In this document: positions 11,009 through 20,946 of the stretch, in pieces | How positions within the stretch are numbered: position 1 is the first letter of the stretch | How the letters are laid out: each line of letters starts with the position of its first letter | Assembly: GCF_018613655.1 (NCBI RefSeq) | Contig: NZ_JAGGPW010000034.1 | Coordinates: 1 to 44,938 of the forward strand | Source: Planococcus sp. ISL-109 | GTDB lineage: Bacteria > Bacillota > Bacilli > Bacillales_A > Planococcaceae | Reading direction: 5' to 3' | DNA length: 44,938 nt | The notes under the pieces: generated by a model | What the model saw: the letters and a program-made list of their open reading frames with translations, nothing else | What the model was told of the DNA's origin: nothing | Database searches by the model: none | Position numbers and translations under genes: made by a program

Positions 11009-11790
11009 AGCAGCTTACACAAACGGGGAAAACGGTTGATGATGCGATTGCAGCAGCCTTGGAGAAATTGAAGAAATCACAAGAACAAGTGACGGTTCGC
11101 GTCATCGAAGAAGGAAAAAAGGGGTTTTTCGGCTTTGGTGCAAAAAACGCGGAAGTCGAAGTAACCGTTAAGGAACCATCGGATGCTCCGGAAACGGTGC
11201 AGAAAACAGAAACATCGGACGCGAAGCCTTCTGATGAAGAAATCGCTGCGGAAATGCCAGCTGCACCGCTGGAAGAAGACGGCGAAGAGCCGGATTTCGA
11301 ACAGCAGGAGTCTGAATCCGCCACCAAACCCTCAAACGACATAGCCATTGCAGAAACGAAAAACTATTTGCAGGATGTCGCAAAAGGCATGAAAATTGAA
11401 GACTTGACCGTAACGCATGAAAAACAAGGCAAAACGGTGCGCTTTACGTTGGAAAGCGAAAAAGTGGCGGTACTGATCGGCAAAAGAGGGCAAACCTTAA
11501 ACGCGCTTCAGCAGTTGGCGCAATTGGTCGCTAACCGCCATGCTGAACAATTTATGACCGTCGAGCTCGATGCCGAGAATTACCGGGAACGCCGCCAGGA
11601 AACATTGGAACAATTGGCGGATCGGATGGCGGATAAAGCTATTCGCACCGGCAACCGTGTCCAGTTCGAACCGATGCCCTCCTACGAACGAAAAGTGATC
11701 CACCAAGCGCTGTCAAGGCGCCTTGATATCGATACGCATTCGGAAGGAAAAGATCCGAACCGCTATTTGGTTATTGAACCGCATAAATAA
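11005..11790 (+). CDS. jag: RNA-binding protein Jag (KhpB)
   Basis: Cytoplasmic RNA-binding protein linked to YidC and, in streptococci, to control of cell elongation. The N-terminal Jag_N domain (MKQLTQTGKTVDDAIAAALE to about residue 52) is followed by an acidic, low-complexity linker at about 55-115. A KH-II domain with VLIGKRGQTLNALQ comes next. The C-terminal R3H domain contains the Arg-x3-His in YERKVIHQAL. GTG start at 11005 with GGAGGGG upstream, overlapping the yidC stop by 4 bases. Confidence 0.95.
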   Translation: MKQLTQTGKTVDDAIAAALEKLKKSQEQVTVRVIEEGKKGFFGFGAKNAEVEVTVKEPSDAPETVQKTETSDAKPSDEEIAAEMPAAPLEEDGEEPDFEQQESESATKPSNDIAIAETKNYLQDVAKGMKIEDLTVTHEKQGKTVRFTLESEKVAVLIGKRGQTLNALQQLAQLVANRHAEQFMTVELDAENYRERRQETLEQLADRMADKAIRTGNRVQFEPMPSYERKVIHQALSRRLDIDTHSEGKDPNRYLVIEPHK

Positions 11791-11791
11791 C

Positions 11792-11842
11792 AAAAAGCCG
11801 CCGGCAAGCCATTTTCATGAGCTTGTCGAGCGGCTTTTTTTA
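11792..11842 (+). terminator. Terminator after jag
   Basis: Long stem AAAAAGCCGC-CGGCAAGC / GCTTGTCG-AGCGGCTTTTTT with a 10-base loop and poly-T. It ends the rpmH-jag transcription unit. Confidence 0.88.
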
Positions 11843-12114
11843 TGGAAAAAACCAGAAGTTTGGGAGGAGTGGGCGACGTTAATCCCTGATGTATATTTAT
11901 GCAGATCAAAATTGCACCCCCAACCGAAAAAATTACCAAATAAGAGCGGTGTGTCTTTCGGTTTCAAGCGCTTTGTGGTATTGTAGTATGTTGTAAAGTC
12001 ACGCGCATTTTGACTGTTGTCCACATGTGGACAACTTTTTTATCTCATAAATCAGGTTGGGGGTAACTGCATTTCGGAAACCTTCAGCGTTTTGTTGCAA
12101 GAGGAGGAAGCATC
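11843..12114. other. jag-mnmE intergenic region with a DnaA-box palindrome
   Basis: At 12016-12035 lies the perfect 20-base palindrome GTTGTCCACATGTGGACAAC, two head-to-head near-consensus DnaA boxes (TTGTCCACA), followed by six T. I recall the jag-trmE region as one of the DnaA-bound loci reported in B. subtilis. The structure could also act as a short hairpin terminator. The mnmE ribosome site GAGGAGGAAG lies at 12101-12110. Confidence 0.6.
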
Positions 12115-13503
12115 ATGATGGAATTTGATACGATTGCCGCAATTTCCACACCGAGCGGTGAAGGGGCAATCGCCATTGTCCGGTTGAGCGGACCTGAAGC
12201 GGTAACGATTGCTGACCGTTTGTTCCGTGCGCCCACTAAAAAAGCGCTCGCTGAACAAAAGAGCCATACCATTCATTACGGCCATATAGAAGATCCGGCA
12301 ACACAAGAAATGGCGGAGGAAGTAATGGTTGCGCTGATGAGAGCACCGAAGACGTTCACCCGCGAAGATGTCGTGGAAATCAATTGTCACGGGGGTATCG
12401 TATCGGTCAATCGTGTGCTCACACTCGCCTTACGGGCCGGCGCACGGCTGGCGGAGCCTGGAGAATTCACGAAACGCGCCTTCCTTAACGGGCGAATCGA
12501 CTTGTCCCAAGCAGAAGCCGTCATGGATTTGATCCGTGCGAAAACGGACCGTGCGATGGACGTAGCATTGACGCAGATGGAAGGCCGCTTATCCCGCCTC
12601 ATCAGCTCGTTGCGCCAAGCGCTATTGGAATCGATTGCGCAAATGGAAGTGAACATCGATTATCCGGAGTATGACGACGTGGAAGAAATGACGCGCCCGA
12701 TGATGCTCGAAAACGCCGGGTGGGTGCAAGCGGAAATCGCCAAATTGCTCCAGACGTCCCAGCAAGGCAAAATTTTGCGGGAAGGCTTGTCGACTGTCAT
12801 CATCGGACGTCCGAACGTCGGGAAATCCTCGCTATTAAACAGCTTAGTCCAGGAAAATAAAGCAATCGTCACCGAAATCGCTGGCACGACACGCGATATT
12901 ATCGAAGAATACGTCAATGTCCGCGGTGTGCCGCTGCGATTGGTCGATACGGCAGGAATCCGGGAAACAGAGGACATCGTCGAGCGGATCGGCGTCGAGC
13001 GCTCGCGCAAAGTGTTGAAAGAAGCCGATTTGATCCTCTACGTACTGAATTACGCGGAGGCGCTGACAGAAGAAGATCTGCTGTTGTTTGAAGCGGTTCG
13101 GGACATGAATTATATCGTCGTCATCAATAAAACCGATCTGCCGCAGAAAATCGATTTGGCTCAAGTTAATGAACTGACCGGCGGTACACACCTTGTGACG
13201 ACCTCTTTAATTGAAGAAGAAGGAATTGATCAGCTCGAGGAAGCGATTTCTGAATTGTTCTTTGAAGGGGAAATTGAGGCGGGGGATATGACTTATGTAT
13301 CCAACGCACGGCATATCTCGCTCTTGCACCAAGCGCACGATACCATTTCAGATGCGATTTCAGCCGCTGAAATGGACGTGCCGGTCGATATGGTCCAGAT
13401 CGACGTGACCCGCACATGGGAAATCCTCGGTGAAATCATCGGAGATACAGCGGATGACGGCTTATTGAACCAATTATTCTCGCAGTTTTGCCTAGGAAAA
13501 TAA
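12115..13503 (+). CDS. mnmE: tRNA uridine-5-carboxymethylaminomethyl(34) synthesis GTPase MnmE
   Basis: With MnmG it makes the cmnm5 modification at wobble uridine 34 of several tRNAs. The N-terminal folate-binding domain (about 1-120) and a helical domain surround an inserted G domain. G1 is [12 protein letters not shown], the switch region [11 protein letters not shown], then DTAGIRE and NKTDLP. The C-terminal FCLGK is the family's C-(I/L)-G-K motif, whose Cys is required for modification. 462 residues if the first of two adjacent ATG codons is used. MnmG follows 23 bases later. Confidence 0.97.
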   Translation: MMEFDTIAAISTPSGEGAIAIVRLSGPEAVTIADRLFRAPTKKALAEQKSHTIHYGHIEDPATQEMAEEVMVALMRAPKTFTREDVVEINCHGGIVSVNRVLTLALRAGARLAEPGEFTKRAFLNGRIDLSQAEAVMDLIRAKTDRAMDVALTQMEGRLSRLISSLRQALLESIAQMEVNIDYPEYDDVEEMTRPMMLENAGWVQAEIAKLLQTSQQGKILREGLSTVIIGRPNVGKSSLLNSLVQENKAIVTEIAGTTRDIIEEYVNVRGVPLRLVDTAGIRETEDIVERIGVERSRKVLKEADLILYVLNYAEALTEEDLLLFEAVRDMNYIVVINKTDLPQKIDLAQVNELTGGTHLVTTSLIEEEGIDQLEEAISELFFEGEIEAGDMTYVSNARHISLLHQAHDTISDAISAAEMDVPVDMVQIDVTRTWEILGEIIGDTADDGLLNQLFSQFCLGK

Positions 13504-13526
13504 ATTTTTGAAGGGACTGAACGAAC

Positions 13527-15410
13527 ATGCCACAATACGAAGCAGGCACGTTCGATGTCATCGTCGTTGGCGCAGGCCATGCCGGAGCGGAAGCAGCACT
13601 TGCTTCTGCGCGCATGGGCGCCAAAACACTTGTGTTGACGATGAATCTAGATATGATCGCGTTTATGCCGTGCAATCCGTCCATCGGCGGACCGGCTAAA
13701 GGCATCGTTGTACGTGAAATTGATGCACTGGGCGGGGCAATGGGCCGCGTCATCGACAAAACACATATTCAAATGAGAATGCTCAACACAGCGAAAGGGC
13801 CGGCTGTCCGCGCATTGCGCGCACAAGCCGATAAAGTGCTGTACCAGCAGGAAATGAAGCGCTTGATGGAAGAACAGGAAAACTTGACCTTGCACCAAGG
13901 CATCGCAGAAGAGTTGATCGTCGAGGAGGGCCAAGTGTCCGGCCTTATTACGCAAGTCGGCGGCATTTACCGTGCGAAAACGGTTGTCATCACGACCGGT
14001 ACATTCCTGCGCGGAGAAATCATCATCGGCGATCTGCGCTACTCAAGCGGGCCGAACCACCAACAGCCTTCCATTAAATTGGCGGAAAACCTGGAACAAC
14101 TGGGCTTTGAGACAGTCCGTTTCAAAACCGGCACACCGCCGCGTATCAACAGCAACAGCATTGATTACTCGAAAACGGAAATCCAGCCGGGAGATGATGT
14201 GCCGCGAGCGTTCAGCTTTGAAACGACGGAATATATCATGGACCAGATGCCGTGTTGGCTGACCTATACGACGAGCGAAACGCACAAAATCATCGATGAG
14301 AACTTGCATTTGTCGCCAATGTATTCCGGCATGGCAAAAGGCACAGGGCCGCGCTATTGCCCGTCAATCGAAGACAAAATCGTCCGTTTCAGCGACAAAC
14401 CGCGCCACCAGATTTTCCTGGAGCCGGAAGGGCGCTCGACGCGTGAAGTATACGTACAAGGCCTGTCAACGAGTTTGCCGGAACATGTACAGCGCAAGTT
14501 GCTGGAATCGATTCCGGGGCTTGAGAAGGCCGATATGATGCGTTCAGGCTATGCCATCGAATACGATGCCATCGTGCCGACGCAATTATGGCCAACACTC
14601 GAATCCAAACAAATTACCAATTTATATACAGCAGGACAAATCAACGGCACGTCCGGCTACGAAGAAGCTGCGGGACAAGGGATTATGGCAGGCATCAACG
14701 CCGCCGCAAAAGTGCTCGGCAAAGAAGAAGTGATCTTGAGCCGTTCCGACGCGTATATCGGCGTTTTGATCGACGATTTGGTGACAAAAGGGACGAGCGA
14801 GCCATACCGTTTATTGACTTCGCGTGCAGAATACCGTTTATTGCTGCGCCACGACAACGCAGACTTGCGCTTGACGGAACTGGGCTATAAACTCGGCATG
14901 ATTACACAAGACCGCTATGCGCGTTTCCTCGACAAAAAAGACAATATCGAAGAAGAAATCAAGCGACTGCGCGGCATCATCATCAAGCCAAATGAAAACA
15001 CGCAGCAAGCGATACGAAACGCGGGCGGCAGTGAGCTGAAAGACGGCATCCGCGCCGCAGATTTGCTGAAACGCCCGGAAATGAACTATGAGATGGTTGC
15101 AAGCTTAACCGAATCCGTAGGGGTGCTCGACGAGGAAGTAAAAGAACAAGTCGAGATTCATGTAAAATACGAAGGCTATATCGAAAAATCGCTTCAGCAA
15201 GTCGATAAGCTGAAGAAAATGGAAAACAAAAAGATCCCCGAAAACATCGATTACGATGCTATTTCAGGTGTCGCGACGGAAGCGCGCAGCAAACTGAAAG
15301 AAGTTTTGCCGCTGTCGATCGCCCAAGCTTCGCGTATTTCCGGTGTCAACCCTGCTGACATTTCAATTTTATTGGTGTATATTGAACAAGGAAGAATTGC
15401 CAAAGTCTAA
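13527..15410 (+). CDS. mnmG: tRNA uridine-5-carboxymethylaminomethyl(34) synthesis enzyme MnmG
   Basis: FAD-dependent partner of MnmE in wobble-uridine modification. The dinucleotide-binding motif [12 protein letters not shown] is at residues 15-26. The GidA signatures [11 protein letters not shown] and the C-terminal [10 protein letters not shown] are present, followed by the helical MnmE-binding tail ending [12 protein letters not shown]. 627 residues, the standard length. Second gene of the mnmE-mnmG-rsmG run. Confidence 0.97.
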   Translation: MPQYEAGTFDVIVVGAGHAGAEAALASARMGAKTLVLTMNLDMIAFMPCNPSIGGPAKGIVVREIDALGGAMGRVIDKTHIQMRMLNTAKGPAVRALRAQADKVLYQQEMKRLMEEQENLTLHQGIAEELIVEEGQVSGLITQVGGIYRAKTVVITTGTFLRGEIIIGDLRYSSGPNHQQPSIKLAENLEQLGFETVRFKTGTPPRINSNSIDYSKTEIQPGDDVPRAFSFETTEYIMDQMPCWLTYTTSETHKIIDENLHLSPMYSGMAKGTGPRYCPSIEDKIVRFSDKPRHQIFLEPEGRSTREVYVQGLSTSLPEHVQRKLLESIPGLEKADMMRSGYAIEYDAIVPTQLWPTLESKQITNLYTAGQINGTSGYEEAAGQGIMAGINAAAKVLGKEEVILSRSDAYIGVLIDDLVTKGTSEPYRLLTSRAEYRLLLRHDNADLRLTELGYKLGMITQDRYARFLDKKDNIEEEIKRLRGIIIKPNENTQQAIRNAGGSELKDGIRAADLLKRPEMNYEMVASLTESVGVLDEEVKEQVEIHVKYEGYIEKSLQQVDKLKKMENKKIPENIDYDAISGVATEARSKLKEVLPLSIAQASRISGVNPADISILLVYIEQGRIAKV

Positions 15411-15483
15411 CTGAAATTTCACGCGTACGAAACAGCGTGCGTGTTACAGGGCGGCACGGCCGCCAGCACATAAACAGAACGCG

Positions 15484-15511
15484 AAATGGGCTGGTATCCG
15501 CCAGCCCATTT
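15484..15511 (+). other. Hairpin in the mnmG-rsmG gap
   Basis: Perfect 11-base arms AAATGGGCTGG and CCAGCCCATTT around TATCCG. There is no T-tract, so it may stabilise or process the mRNA instead of terminating it. It sits about 30 bases before the rsmG ribosome site. Confidence 0.55.
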
Positions 15512-15550
15512 GCTGTTGTATAAAAAAGAGGGGCGAGAGGAGGAAATGCA

Positions 15551-16264
15551 TTGAACGAACAACAATTCAAACAAGCGCTGAAAGAAAAAGGCATCGAACT
15601 GACAGAGCGCCAACTCGAACAGTTCCGAAGCTATTACAAGGAACTCGTGGAATGGAACGAAAAGATGAACTTGACGGCGATCACCGGCCAGAAAGATGTT
15701 TATTTGAAGCATTTCTACGACTCGATCACTGCCGCATTCTATTTGGATTTCACAAAACCGCTGGCACTTTGTGATGTTGGAGCGGGAGCGGGCTTTCCGA
15801 GCATTCCACTCAAAATCTGCTTCCCACATATAAAGGTGACTATCGTTGACTCCTTGAACAAACGCATCCAGTTTTTGAATCATTTGAGCGAAGCGCTCGG
15901 GCTCGACCAAGTTTCTTTCGTCCATTCACGAGCAGAAGATTTCGGGAAATCCGAGCACCGGGAAAGCTACGACATTGTCACAGCACGCGCTGTGGCAAGA
16001 TTGTCGGTGCTGGCTGAACTGTGTGTGCCGCTTGTCAAACAAGGCGGTGTATTTGCCGCGATGAAAGCAGCATCTGCGCCTGACGAGTTAAAAGATGCGG
16101 AAAAAGCGCTGCAGATCCTCGGCGTGAAGCAAGAAGCGGTACATGCGTTCCAGTTGCCGGTCGAAGAAAGCGAACGCTATATACAAGTGTTCCGGAAATT
16201 CAAAGGGACACCGAATAAATACCCGAGAAAAGCGGGCGTACCGAATAAATCACCGATCAGTTAA
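15551..16264 (+). CDS. rsmG: 16S rRNA (guanine527-N7)-methyltransferase RsmG
   Basis: SAM-dependent enzyme that methylates G527 of 16S rRNA; loss gives low-level streptomycin resistance. The SAM-binding motif is [15 protein letters not shown] and the following acidic motif is [14 protein letters not shown]. 237 residues. The start is TTG at 15551 with GAGAGGAGG at a suitable distance; no ATG fits. A parS site begins at the base after the stop codon. Confidence 0.96.
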   Translation: MNEQQFKQALKEKGIELTERQLEQFRSYYKELVEWNEKMNLTAITGQKDVYLKHFYDSITAAFYLDFTKPLALCDVGAGAGFPSIPLKICFPHIKVTIVDSLNKRIQFLNHLSEALGLDQVSFVHSRAEDFGKSEHRESYDIVTARAVARLSVLAELCVPLVKQGGVFAAMKAASAPDELKDAEKALQILGVKQEAVHAFQLPVEESERYIQVFRKFKGTPNKYPRKAGVPNKSPIS

Positions 16265-16280
16265 TGTTTCACGTGGAACA
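16265..16280. other. parS: parS site between rsmG and noc
   Basis: TGTTTCACGTGGAACA, one mismatch from the 16-base parS consensus TGTTTCACGTGAAACA. ParB nucleates here and ParA/SMC act on the resulting complex. It starts immediately after the rsmG stop codon. Confidence 0.9.
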
Positions 16281-16349
16281 TACGGGGGAAAAGACTGCGC
16301 TTTTGCAGTTTGACAACAAAAGCAAGTTTTTAAAAGGTGGTGCCTAAGG

Positions 16350-17210
16350 ATGAAAAGTCCTTTTTCACGTCTCTTCGGAGGCGGAGACAAAGCAAATGAT
16401 GCAGTAACAGAAGTGCCGAGCAAAGCTTCTGAAGAAGTGGTGAAAATACCACTGGATAAAATTCATGCCAATCAATTCCAGCCGCGGACCGTTTTTGATG
16501 CCGAGAAAATCGAAGAATTGGCCCGGACGATACATGTCCATGGTGTCATCCAGCCGATTGTGGTCAGAGACTCGAAGCAAGAAGGCTTTTACGAAATCAT
16601 CGCAGGAGAGCGGCGCTACCGGGCGATGACTTCGCTCGGCTGGGAAGAGGTTCCAGCAATTGTCCGGCAGTTGAGCGATAAAGAAACCGCCTCAATCGCT
16701 TTAATTGAAAACCTGCAACGCGAAGAGTTGACTGCGATCGAAGAAGCGCATGCCTACGAGAACTTGCTGGAAATCCAAGAAATCACACAGGAAGCGCTCG
16801 CGCAGCGCCTTGGCAAAAGCCAGTCGACCGTGGCCAATAAATTGCGCTTATTGAAATTACCGGAGCCGGTTCAGCAGGCGCTGCTCAATCGGACCATCAC
16901 AGAACGCCATGCCCGTGCATTATTGCCGGTGAAAGAGCCCACCGTACAGCAGCAGCTATTGGATGAGCTGATCCGAGAAGGGCTCAACGTCAAAGAACTC
17001 GAACAACGTATTAAAAGCTTGTCTGTGGAACAGCCGCAAAAGCAGAAGCCACGCAGAAAAGCAGTCAGCCGGGATATGCGCATCGCAATGAACACGATCA
17101 AAGAGTCGTTGTCGATGGTCAAAAAAAGCGGCATCGAGCTGGATACAGTGGAAGAAGAACACGAGGATTATTACCAAATCACCGTAAAAATCCCAAAAAA
17201 CCGGACATAA
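16350..17210 (+). CDS. noc: Nucleoid occlusion protein Noc
   Basis: ParB-family DNA-binding CTPase that blocks septum formation over the nucleoid. The N-terminus [12 protein letters not shown] is the amphipathic membrane-targeting helix typical of Noc and absent from ParB. The CTP-binding ParB/Srx fold includes GERRYRA and [14 protein letters not shown]. The helix-turn-helix ([22 protein letters not shown]) reads Noc sites. A C-terminal dimer domain ends the protein. 286 residues, ATG start after GGTGG. It lies beside parA-parB, from which it arose by duplication. Confidence 0.95.
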   Translation: MKSPFSRLFGGGDKANDAVTEVPSKASEEVVKIPLDKIHANQFQPRTVFDAEKIEELARTIHVHGVIQPIVVRDSKQEGFYEIIAGERRYRAMTSLGWEEVPAIVRQLSDKETASIALIENLQREELTAIEEAHAYENLLEIQEITQEALAQRLGKSQSTVANKLRLLKLPEPVQQALLNRTITERHARALLPVKEPTVQQQLLDELIREGLNVKELEQRIKSLSVEQPQKQKPRRKAVSRDMRIAMNTIKESLSMVKKSGIELDTVEEEHEDYYQITVKIPKNRT

Positions 17211-17241
17211 GCTCTTTCCTTTTGGGAAAGGGCTTTTTTTT
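17207..17241 (+). terminator. Terminator after noc
   Basis: Stem AGCTCTTTCC / GGAAAGGGCT with a short loop and eight T, overlapping the noc stop codon. It separates noc from parA. Confidence 0.85.
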
Positions 17242-17363
17242 GGCAGATTTATCTCTATCAAACAGGAATTTTGATACAATAAAGAAATGAAAGCTGTCGT
17301 GGATAGCCATATTGTCATTTCCGCAGTAAGATAAAGGAAGTATCGAAGAAAGTTGGTGCACGT

Positions 17364-18125
17364 GTGGGTAGAACGATTGCCATCGCCAATCAAAAGGGCG
17401 GTGTAGGAAAAACAACTTCATCAGTGAACTTAAGCGCCTGTCTTGCTTATTTAGGCAAGAAAGTGCTGTTGATAGATATCGATCCCCAAGGCAATGCAAC
17501 GAGTGGCGTCGGCATCAATAAAGGCGACGTCGACAAATGCATTTATGAAATTCTGATTGATGACGTGGACGTCAAAGACACGATCATGGAGACGAAAGTC
17601 GAAAACCTTCACGTCGTCCCGGCAACAATTTCACTTGCAGGTGCAGAAATTGAATTGGTTTCGACCATTTCCCGTGAAGCGCGCTTGAAAAATGCCTTGG
17701 CCGAAGTGAAAGATTCATATGATTACATCATCATCGATTGTCCGCCGTCGCTCGGTCTTTTGACCTTGAATTCCTTGACGGCTTCAGACGGAATTATTAT
17801 TCCAGTACAATGTGAATATTATGCTCTAGAAGGTTTAAGTCAATTGCTGAGCACCGTCCGGCTTGTCCAAAAACACTTGAACCATGATCTTATGATCGAT
17901 GGCGTGCTTTTGACGATGTACGACGCACGTACCAATCTCGGCATGCAAGTTATCGAAGAAGTGAAGAAATACTTCCAGGACAAAGTGTATGACTCGGTCG
18001 TTCCACGAAACGTTCGCTTAAGTGAGGCCCCGAGCCACGGAGAGCCAATTATCATCTATGATCCGAAGTCTAGAGGCGCAGAAGTTTACCTAGAATTGGC
18101 GAAGGAAGTGATTCGTAATGGCTAA
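17364..18125 (+). CDS. parA: Chromosome partitioning ATPase ParA (Soj)
   Basis: Deviant Walker-A ATPase that moves ParB-bound origins and, in Bacillus, also modulates DnaA. KGGVGKTT at 11-18 carries the signature lysine. IDIDPQGNATSG is the A' box, and DCPPSLGLLTLNSL the Walker B region. 253 residues, matching Soj. The start is GTG (MGRTIAIANQ). The ribosome site is weak (GAAGAAAG, about 12 bases away), so expression may be modest. A TACAAT -10-like element is at 17275-17280. The 3' end overlaps parB by 8 bases. Confidence 0.95.
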   Translation: MGRTIAIANQKGGVGKTTSSVNLSACLAYLGKKVLLIDIDPQGNATSGVGINKGDVDKCIYEILIDDVDVKDTIMETKVENLHVVPATISLAGAEIELVSTISREARLKNALAEVKDSYDYIIIDCPPSLGLLTLNSLTASDGIIIPVQCEYYALEGLSQLLSTVRLVQKHLNHDLMIDGVLLTMYDARTNLGMQVIEEVKKYFQDKVYDSVVPRNVRLSEAPSHGEPIIIYDPKSRGAEVYLELAKEVIRNG

Positions 18126-18951
18126 GGGATTAGGAAAAGGCATCAACGCATTGTTTCCCGGAGAAACAGTAAACGAGACGGAAAAAGTGACACAGATCAA
18201 GCTGACAGACATTAAAGAAAACCCTCATCAGCCACGGAAAGTGTTCGACCAACAGGCGCTCGAGGAACTTGCCGAGTCGATCCGTGAACATGGCATCCTG
18301 CAACCAGTCGTTGTGCGGAAAAAAGGCGTGAAATTTGAATTGGTCGTTGGAGAACGCCGTTTCCGTGCGGCAAAGTTGTGCAAAATGAAGGAAGTTCCGG
18401 CCATCATCAAAGATTTTAACGAACAGCAGATGATGGAACTCGCCATTCTCGAAAACTTGCAACGCGAAGATTTGACGCCGATCGAAGAAGCAGAAGCGTA
18501 CCAGAAACTGATGGATACACTCGAGTTGACTCAGGAGCAGTTGGCATTCCGCCTCGGTAAAAGCCGCCCGCACATCACCAACCACATCCGCTTGTTGACT
18601 TTGCCAACAGAGGTGCGTGAACTCATTTCGGACAAGAAGCTATCGATGGGCCACGGACGTACGCTACTCGGGTTACGCAGTAAAAAAACCATTTCCGAAA
18701 CGGCAGAAAAAGCTGTCAAAGAAGGATTGAATGTCCGTCAGCTGGAGAATCTTGTACAGCGCCTGAACGACAATGTTCCACGTGAAACATTAGAAAAGAA
18801 AAAGGATATCTTTATAGAAGAAAAACAATCTGAGCTGCGTGACCGTTTCGGTACAAACGTCCAGATCAAAAAACAAAAGAACAAAGGCAAGATTGAAATC
18901 GAGTTTTTCTCAGAAGATGACCTGGAACGGATTTTGGATTTGCTTAAATAA
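18118..18951 (+). CDS. parB: Chromosome partitioning protein ParB (Spo0J)
   Basis: CTP-dependent DNA clamp that loads at parS and spreads, recruiting SMC to the origin. The N-terminal start MAKGLGKGINALFPG is the arginine/lysine-poor ParA-activating segment typical of Spo0J. The CTP-binding motifs are VVGERRFRAAK and ENLQREDLTPIEEA. A helix-turn-helix (LAFRLGKSRPHITNHIRLLTLP) and a C-terminal dimerisation domain follow. 277 residues. The gene contains its own parS at 18774-18789. Confidence 0.96.
   Translation: MAKGLGKGINALFPGETVNETEKVTQIKLTDIKENPHQPRKVFDQQALEELAESIREHGILQPVVVRKKGVKFELVVGERRFRAAKLCKMKEVPAIIKDFNEQQMMELAILENLQREDLTPIEEAEAYQKLMDTLELTQEQLAFRLGKSRPHITNHIRLLTLPTEVRELISDKKLSMGHGRTLLGLRSKKTISETAEKAVKEGLNVRQLENLVQRLNDNVPRETLEKKKDIFIEEKQSELRDRFGTNVQIKKQKNKGKIEIEFFSEDDLERILDLLK
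18774..18789. other. parS: parS site inside parB
   Basis: TGTTCCACGTGAAACA, one mismatch from consensus, inside the coding sequence near the 3' end of parB. A parS inside the parB gene is also found in B. subtilis spo0J. Confidence 0.9.
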
Positions 18952-19287
18952 AGAGAAACTTCAACCAGTGGGGGGTTCTTCATCCCCACTGATTGTTAAT
19001 TGATCCAATTGGACTTTTACGGCCCGTTGATCTCCCACTTGTACAAGTGGGAGTCTTATAGACCGTTAAAGCGGGATGAGTACTGCCTATTTTTCAGGAT
19101 GGGAAATAGGCGTTTCTTTAAGCAGGCAAATGGAATAGGGCCGTTCTGGTGGGTGATATAGCCGGAGCGGCCTGTTGTATGGCGCGGCAGAAATTCCCCG
19201 CTTAATAGTAGAGGCATTGGAGCCGAAAAAGAGGGAGAAGAGCGCAGCGTTTTACGAATTCCAAAGCACGGAGGAAGGAGCGCGAAT
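18952..19287. other. parB downstream region with three hairpins, possible IS200/IS605-type remnant
   Basis: No gene is seen. Three inverted repeats occur. The first is CAGTGGGG / CCCCACTG at 18966-18991. The second is a perfect 22-base palindrome at 19032-19053 (arm CTCCCACTTGT). The third is GCCTATTT / AAATAGGC at 19085-19111. The palindrome resembles subterminal hairpins at the right end of IS200/IS605 elements, but there is no transposase. The first hairpin may terminate parB transcription, although it lacks a T-run. Confidence 0.4.
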
Positions 19288-20001
19288 ATGGTTCTGTGGG
19301 GAACATTGGTCAACGCAGTTTTAATTGTCATAGGAACACTCATTGGGCGGGCATTGCGCAATATTCCCGAAAAGATGAAAGAGACGGTCATGTATGTCAT
19401 CGGGCTGGTAGTTGTCGTATTGGGCTTGCAGATGGGCTTTGAGAGCCAGAATTTCGTCATCGTCATCATCAGCCTCGTGCTTGGTGCTGTTATTGGGGAA
19501 TGGGCGAAGCTTGAAGACAAACTGAACGCATTCGGCCACTGGATCGAACGGATGCTTGGGACGAAAGAAAGCCAAGGCAGCCTGGCGCAAGGCTTTGTCA
19601 CAGCGACGCTTATTTTCGTCATCGGCGCGATGGGCATTATTGGCGCCTTGGAGAGCGGACTTAGCAATGAACACGGCGTTCTTATCTCAAAAGGCATCAT
19701 TGATGGTTTTACATCGATTATCCTCGCTTCTACGCTCGGCATCGGCGTGATGCTGGCGGCGATTCCGGTATTTGTCTATCAGGGCCTGATTGCGCTCTTT
19801 GCAACGCAAATCAGCTTGATCATTCCGGAAGCGGCACTTGATTTGTTTATTACCGAAATGACCGCTACCGGCGGGGTGATGATTGCAGCGATCGGCTTGA
19901 ATTTGATGGGGATCGTGAAAATCCGTGTGGCGAATTTGTTGCCGGGGATCATTGTAGTTGCGTTTCTTGTCACGGCCATGTTTAAATTCAATCTGATGTA
20001 A
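19288..20001 (+). CDS. DUF554 family membrane protein
   Basis: 237-residue integral membrane protein with seven or so hydrophobic segments and glycine-rich motifs (LVNAVLIVIGTLIGRALR near the start, GVMIAAIGLNLMGI near the end). These match the DUF554 (YdfK/YqgA) family. The function is not established; some members are described as possible transporters. The ATG has GGAGGAAGGAG a few bases upstream. MscS follows with its start inside or just after the stop, so the two are probably cotranscribed. Confidence 0.85.
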   Translation: MVLWGTLVNAVLIVIGTLIGRALRNIPEKMKETVMYVIGLVVVVLGLQMGFESQNFVIVIISLVLGAVIGEWAKLEDKLNAFGHWIERMLGTKESQGSLAQGFVTATLIFVIGAMGIIGALESGLSNEHGVLISKGIIDGFTSIILASTLGIGVMLAAIPVFVYQGLIALFATQISLIIPEAALDLFITEMTATGGVMIAAIGLNLMGIVKIRVANLLPGIIVVAFLVTAMFKFNLM

Positions 20002-20022
20002 GTGCGAAAAGAAGGTGTAAGT

Positions 20023-20931
20023 GTGTTTTTTGAAAGAAGTGTAGTCGAAAGATTTATCAATGGCGTGACAGCGAAACTGCTGGATGAGGAAATGTGGTTA
20101 GCGATTTCCGGAACAGCGTTGAAAGTCGTCTTGGTCGCAGTCGGTGCATATATTTTGATCCGCGTATTGCGCATGGTCATTCGCAAGTCATTTTCGGTCC
20201 GCTTTAAAGGACCTATTAAAGTAACCGGGCGTCGCCACCAGACGTTATCGAAGCTGCTGGAAAACGTCGTCACGTATGTTATTTCATTTATGGCGATGGT
20301 GACGATCTTATCTTTATTTGCCATTAACATTAGCGGAATCATTGCCGGTGCCGGAGTCGTGGGCTTAGCTGTCGGTTTCGGCGCACAGAACTTAGTGCGC
20401 GACGTCATTACCGGATTTTTCATTATTTTTGAAGACCAGTTTTCGGTCGGCGACTATGTGCGCATCAACCAAGCGGAAGGGACCGTGCAGGAAATTGGAT
20501 TGCGGACGACGAAAGTGCAGGCTTGGACAGGGGAGGTTTTCATCTTCCCGAACGGCAATGTCACCGACGTCGTTAACTATTCGCTACATAATTCAATTGC
20601 AGTCGTGGATCTGAGCATTTCCCACGATTCCGACTTGGTGAAAGTGGAACGGCTCATTTTGGAGTTTTTGGAGACGGTGCAACCCAATTATGAGGAAGTC
20701 ATCAGCCCAGCAGAGCTGCTCGGCGTGCAACACATGACGGCGACAGAAGTGGTCATGCGCTTGACGGCTGAAACTTTGCCGATGCAGCATTTCGGCGTAG
20801 CCCGCAGAATGCGGCGCGATTTGAAGGAGTTCTTTGATGAGCACGGCGTGGAGCTGCCGTATCCGCGCATGGTGGTCATGCACCGCGAGCCCGGCGAAAA
20901 CGCAACGGATTCAGCTGTTGTGAAAAAGTGA
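20023..20931 (+). CDS. Small-conductance mechanosensitive channel (MscS family)
   Basis: Channel that opens on hypo-osmotic shock to release solutes. After an N-terminal membrane segment (about 25-50) and a second (85-105), the pore helix region is IIAGAGVVGLAVGFGAQNLVRDVITG, the hallmark of MscS. The beta domain follows with FSVGDYVRINQAEGTVQEIGLRTT, and then a cytoplasmic vestibule. I chose the GTG at 20023 because GAAGGTG lies 5 bases upstream. A GTG at 20002 would add seven residues. Roughly 302 residues. Confidence 0.9.
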   Translation: MFFERSVVERFINGVTAKLLDEEMWLAISGTALKVVLVAVGAYILIRVLRMVIRKSFSVRFKGPIKVTGRRHQTLSKLLENVVTYVISFMAMVTILSLFAINISGIIAGAGVVGLAVGFGAQNLVRDVITGFFIIFEDQFSVGDYVRINQAEGTVQEIGLRTTKVQAWTGEVFIFPNGNVTDVVNYSLHNSIAVVDLSISHDSDLVKVERLILEFLETVQPNYEEVISPAELLGVQHMTATEVVMRLTAETLPMQHFGVARRMRRDLKEFFDEHGVELPYPRMVVMHREPGENATDSAVVKK

Positions 20932-20946
20932 TGGAGGGACGCACCC

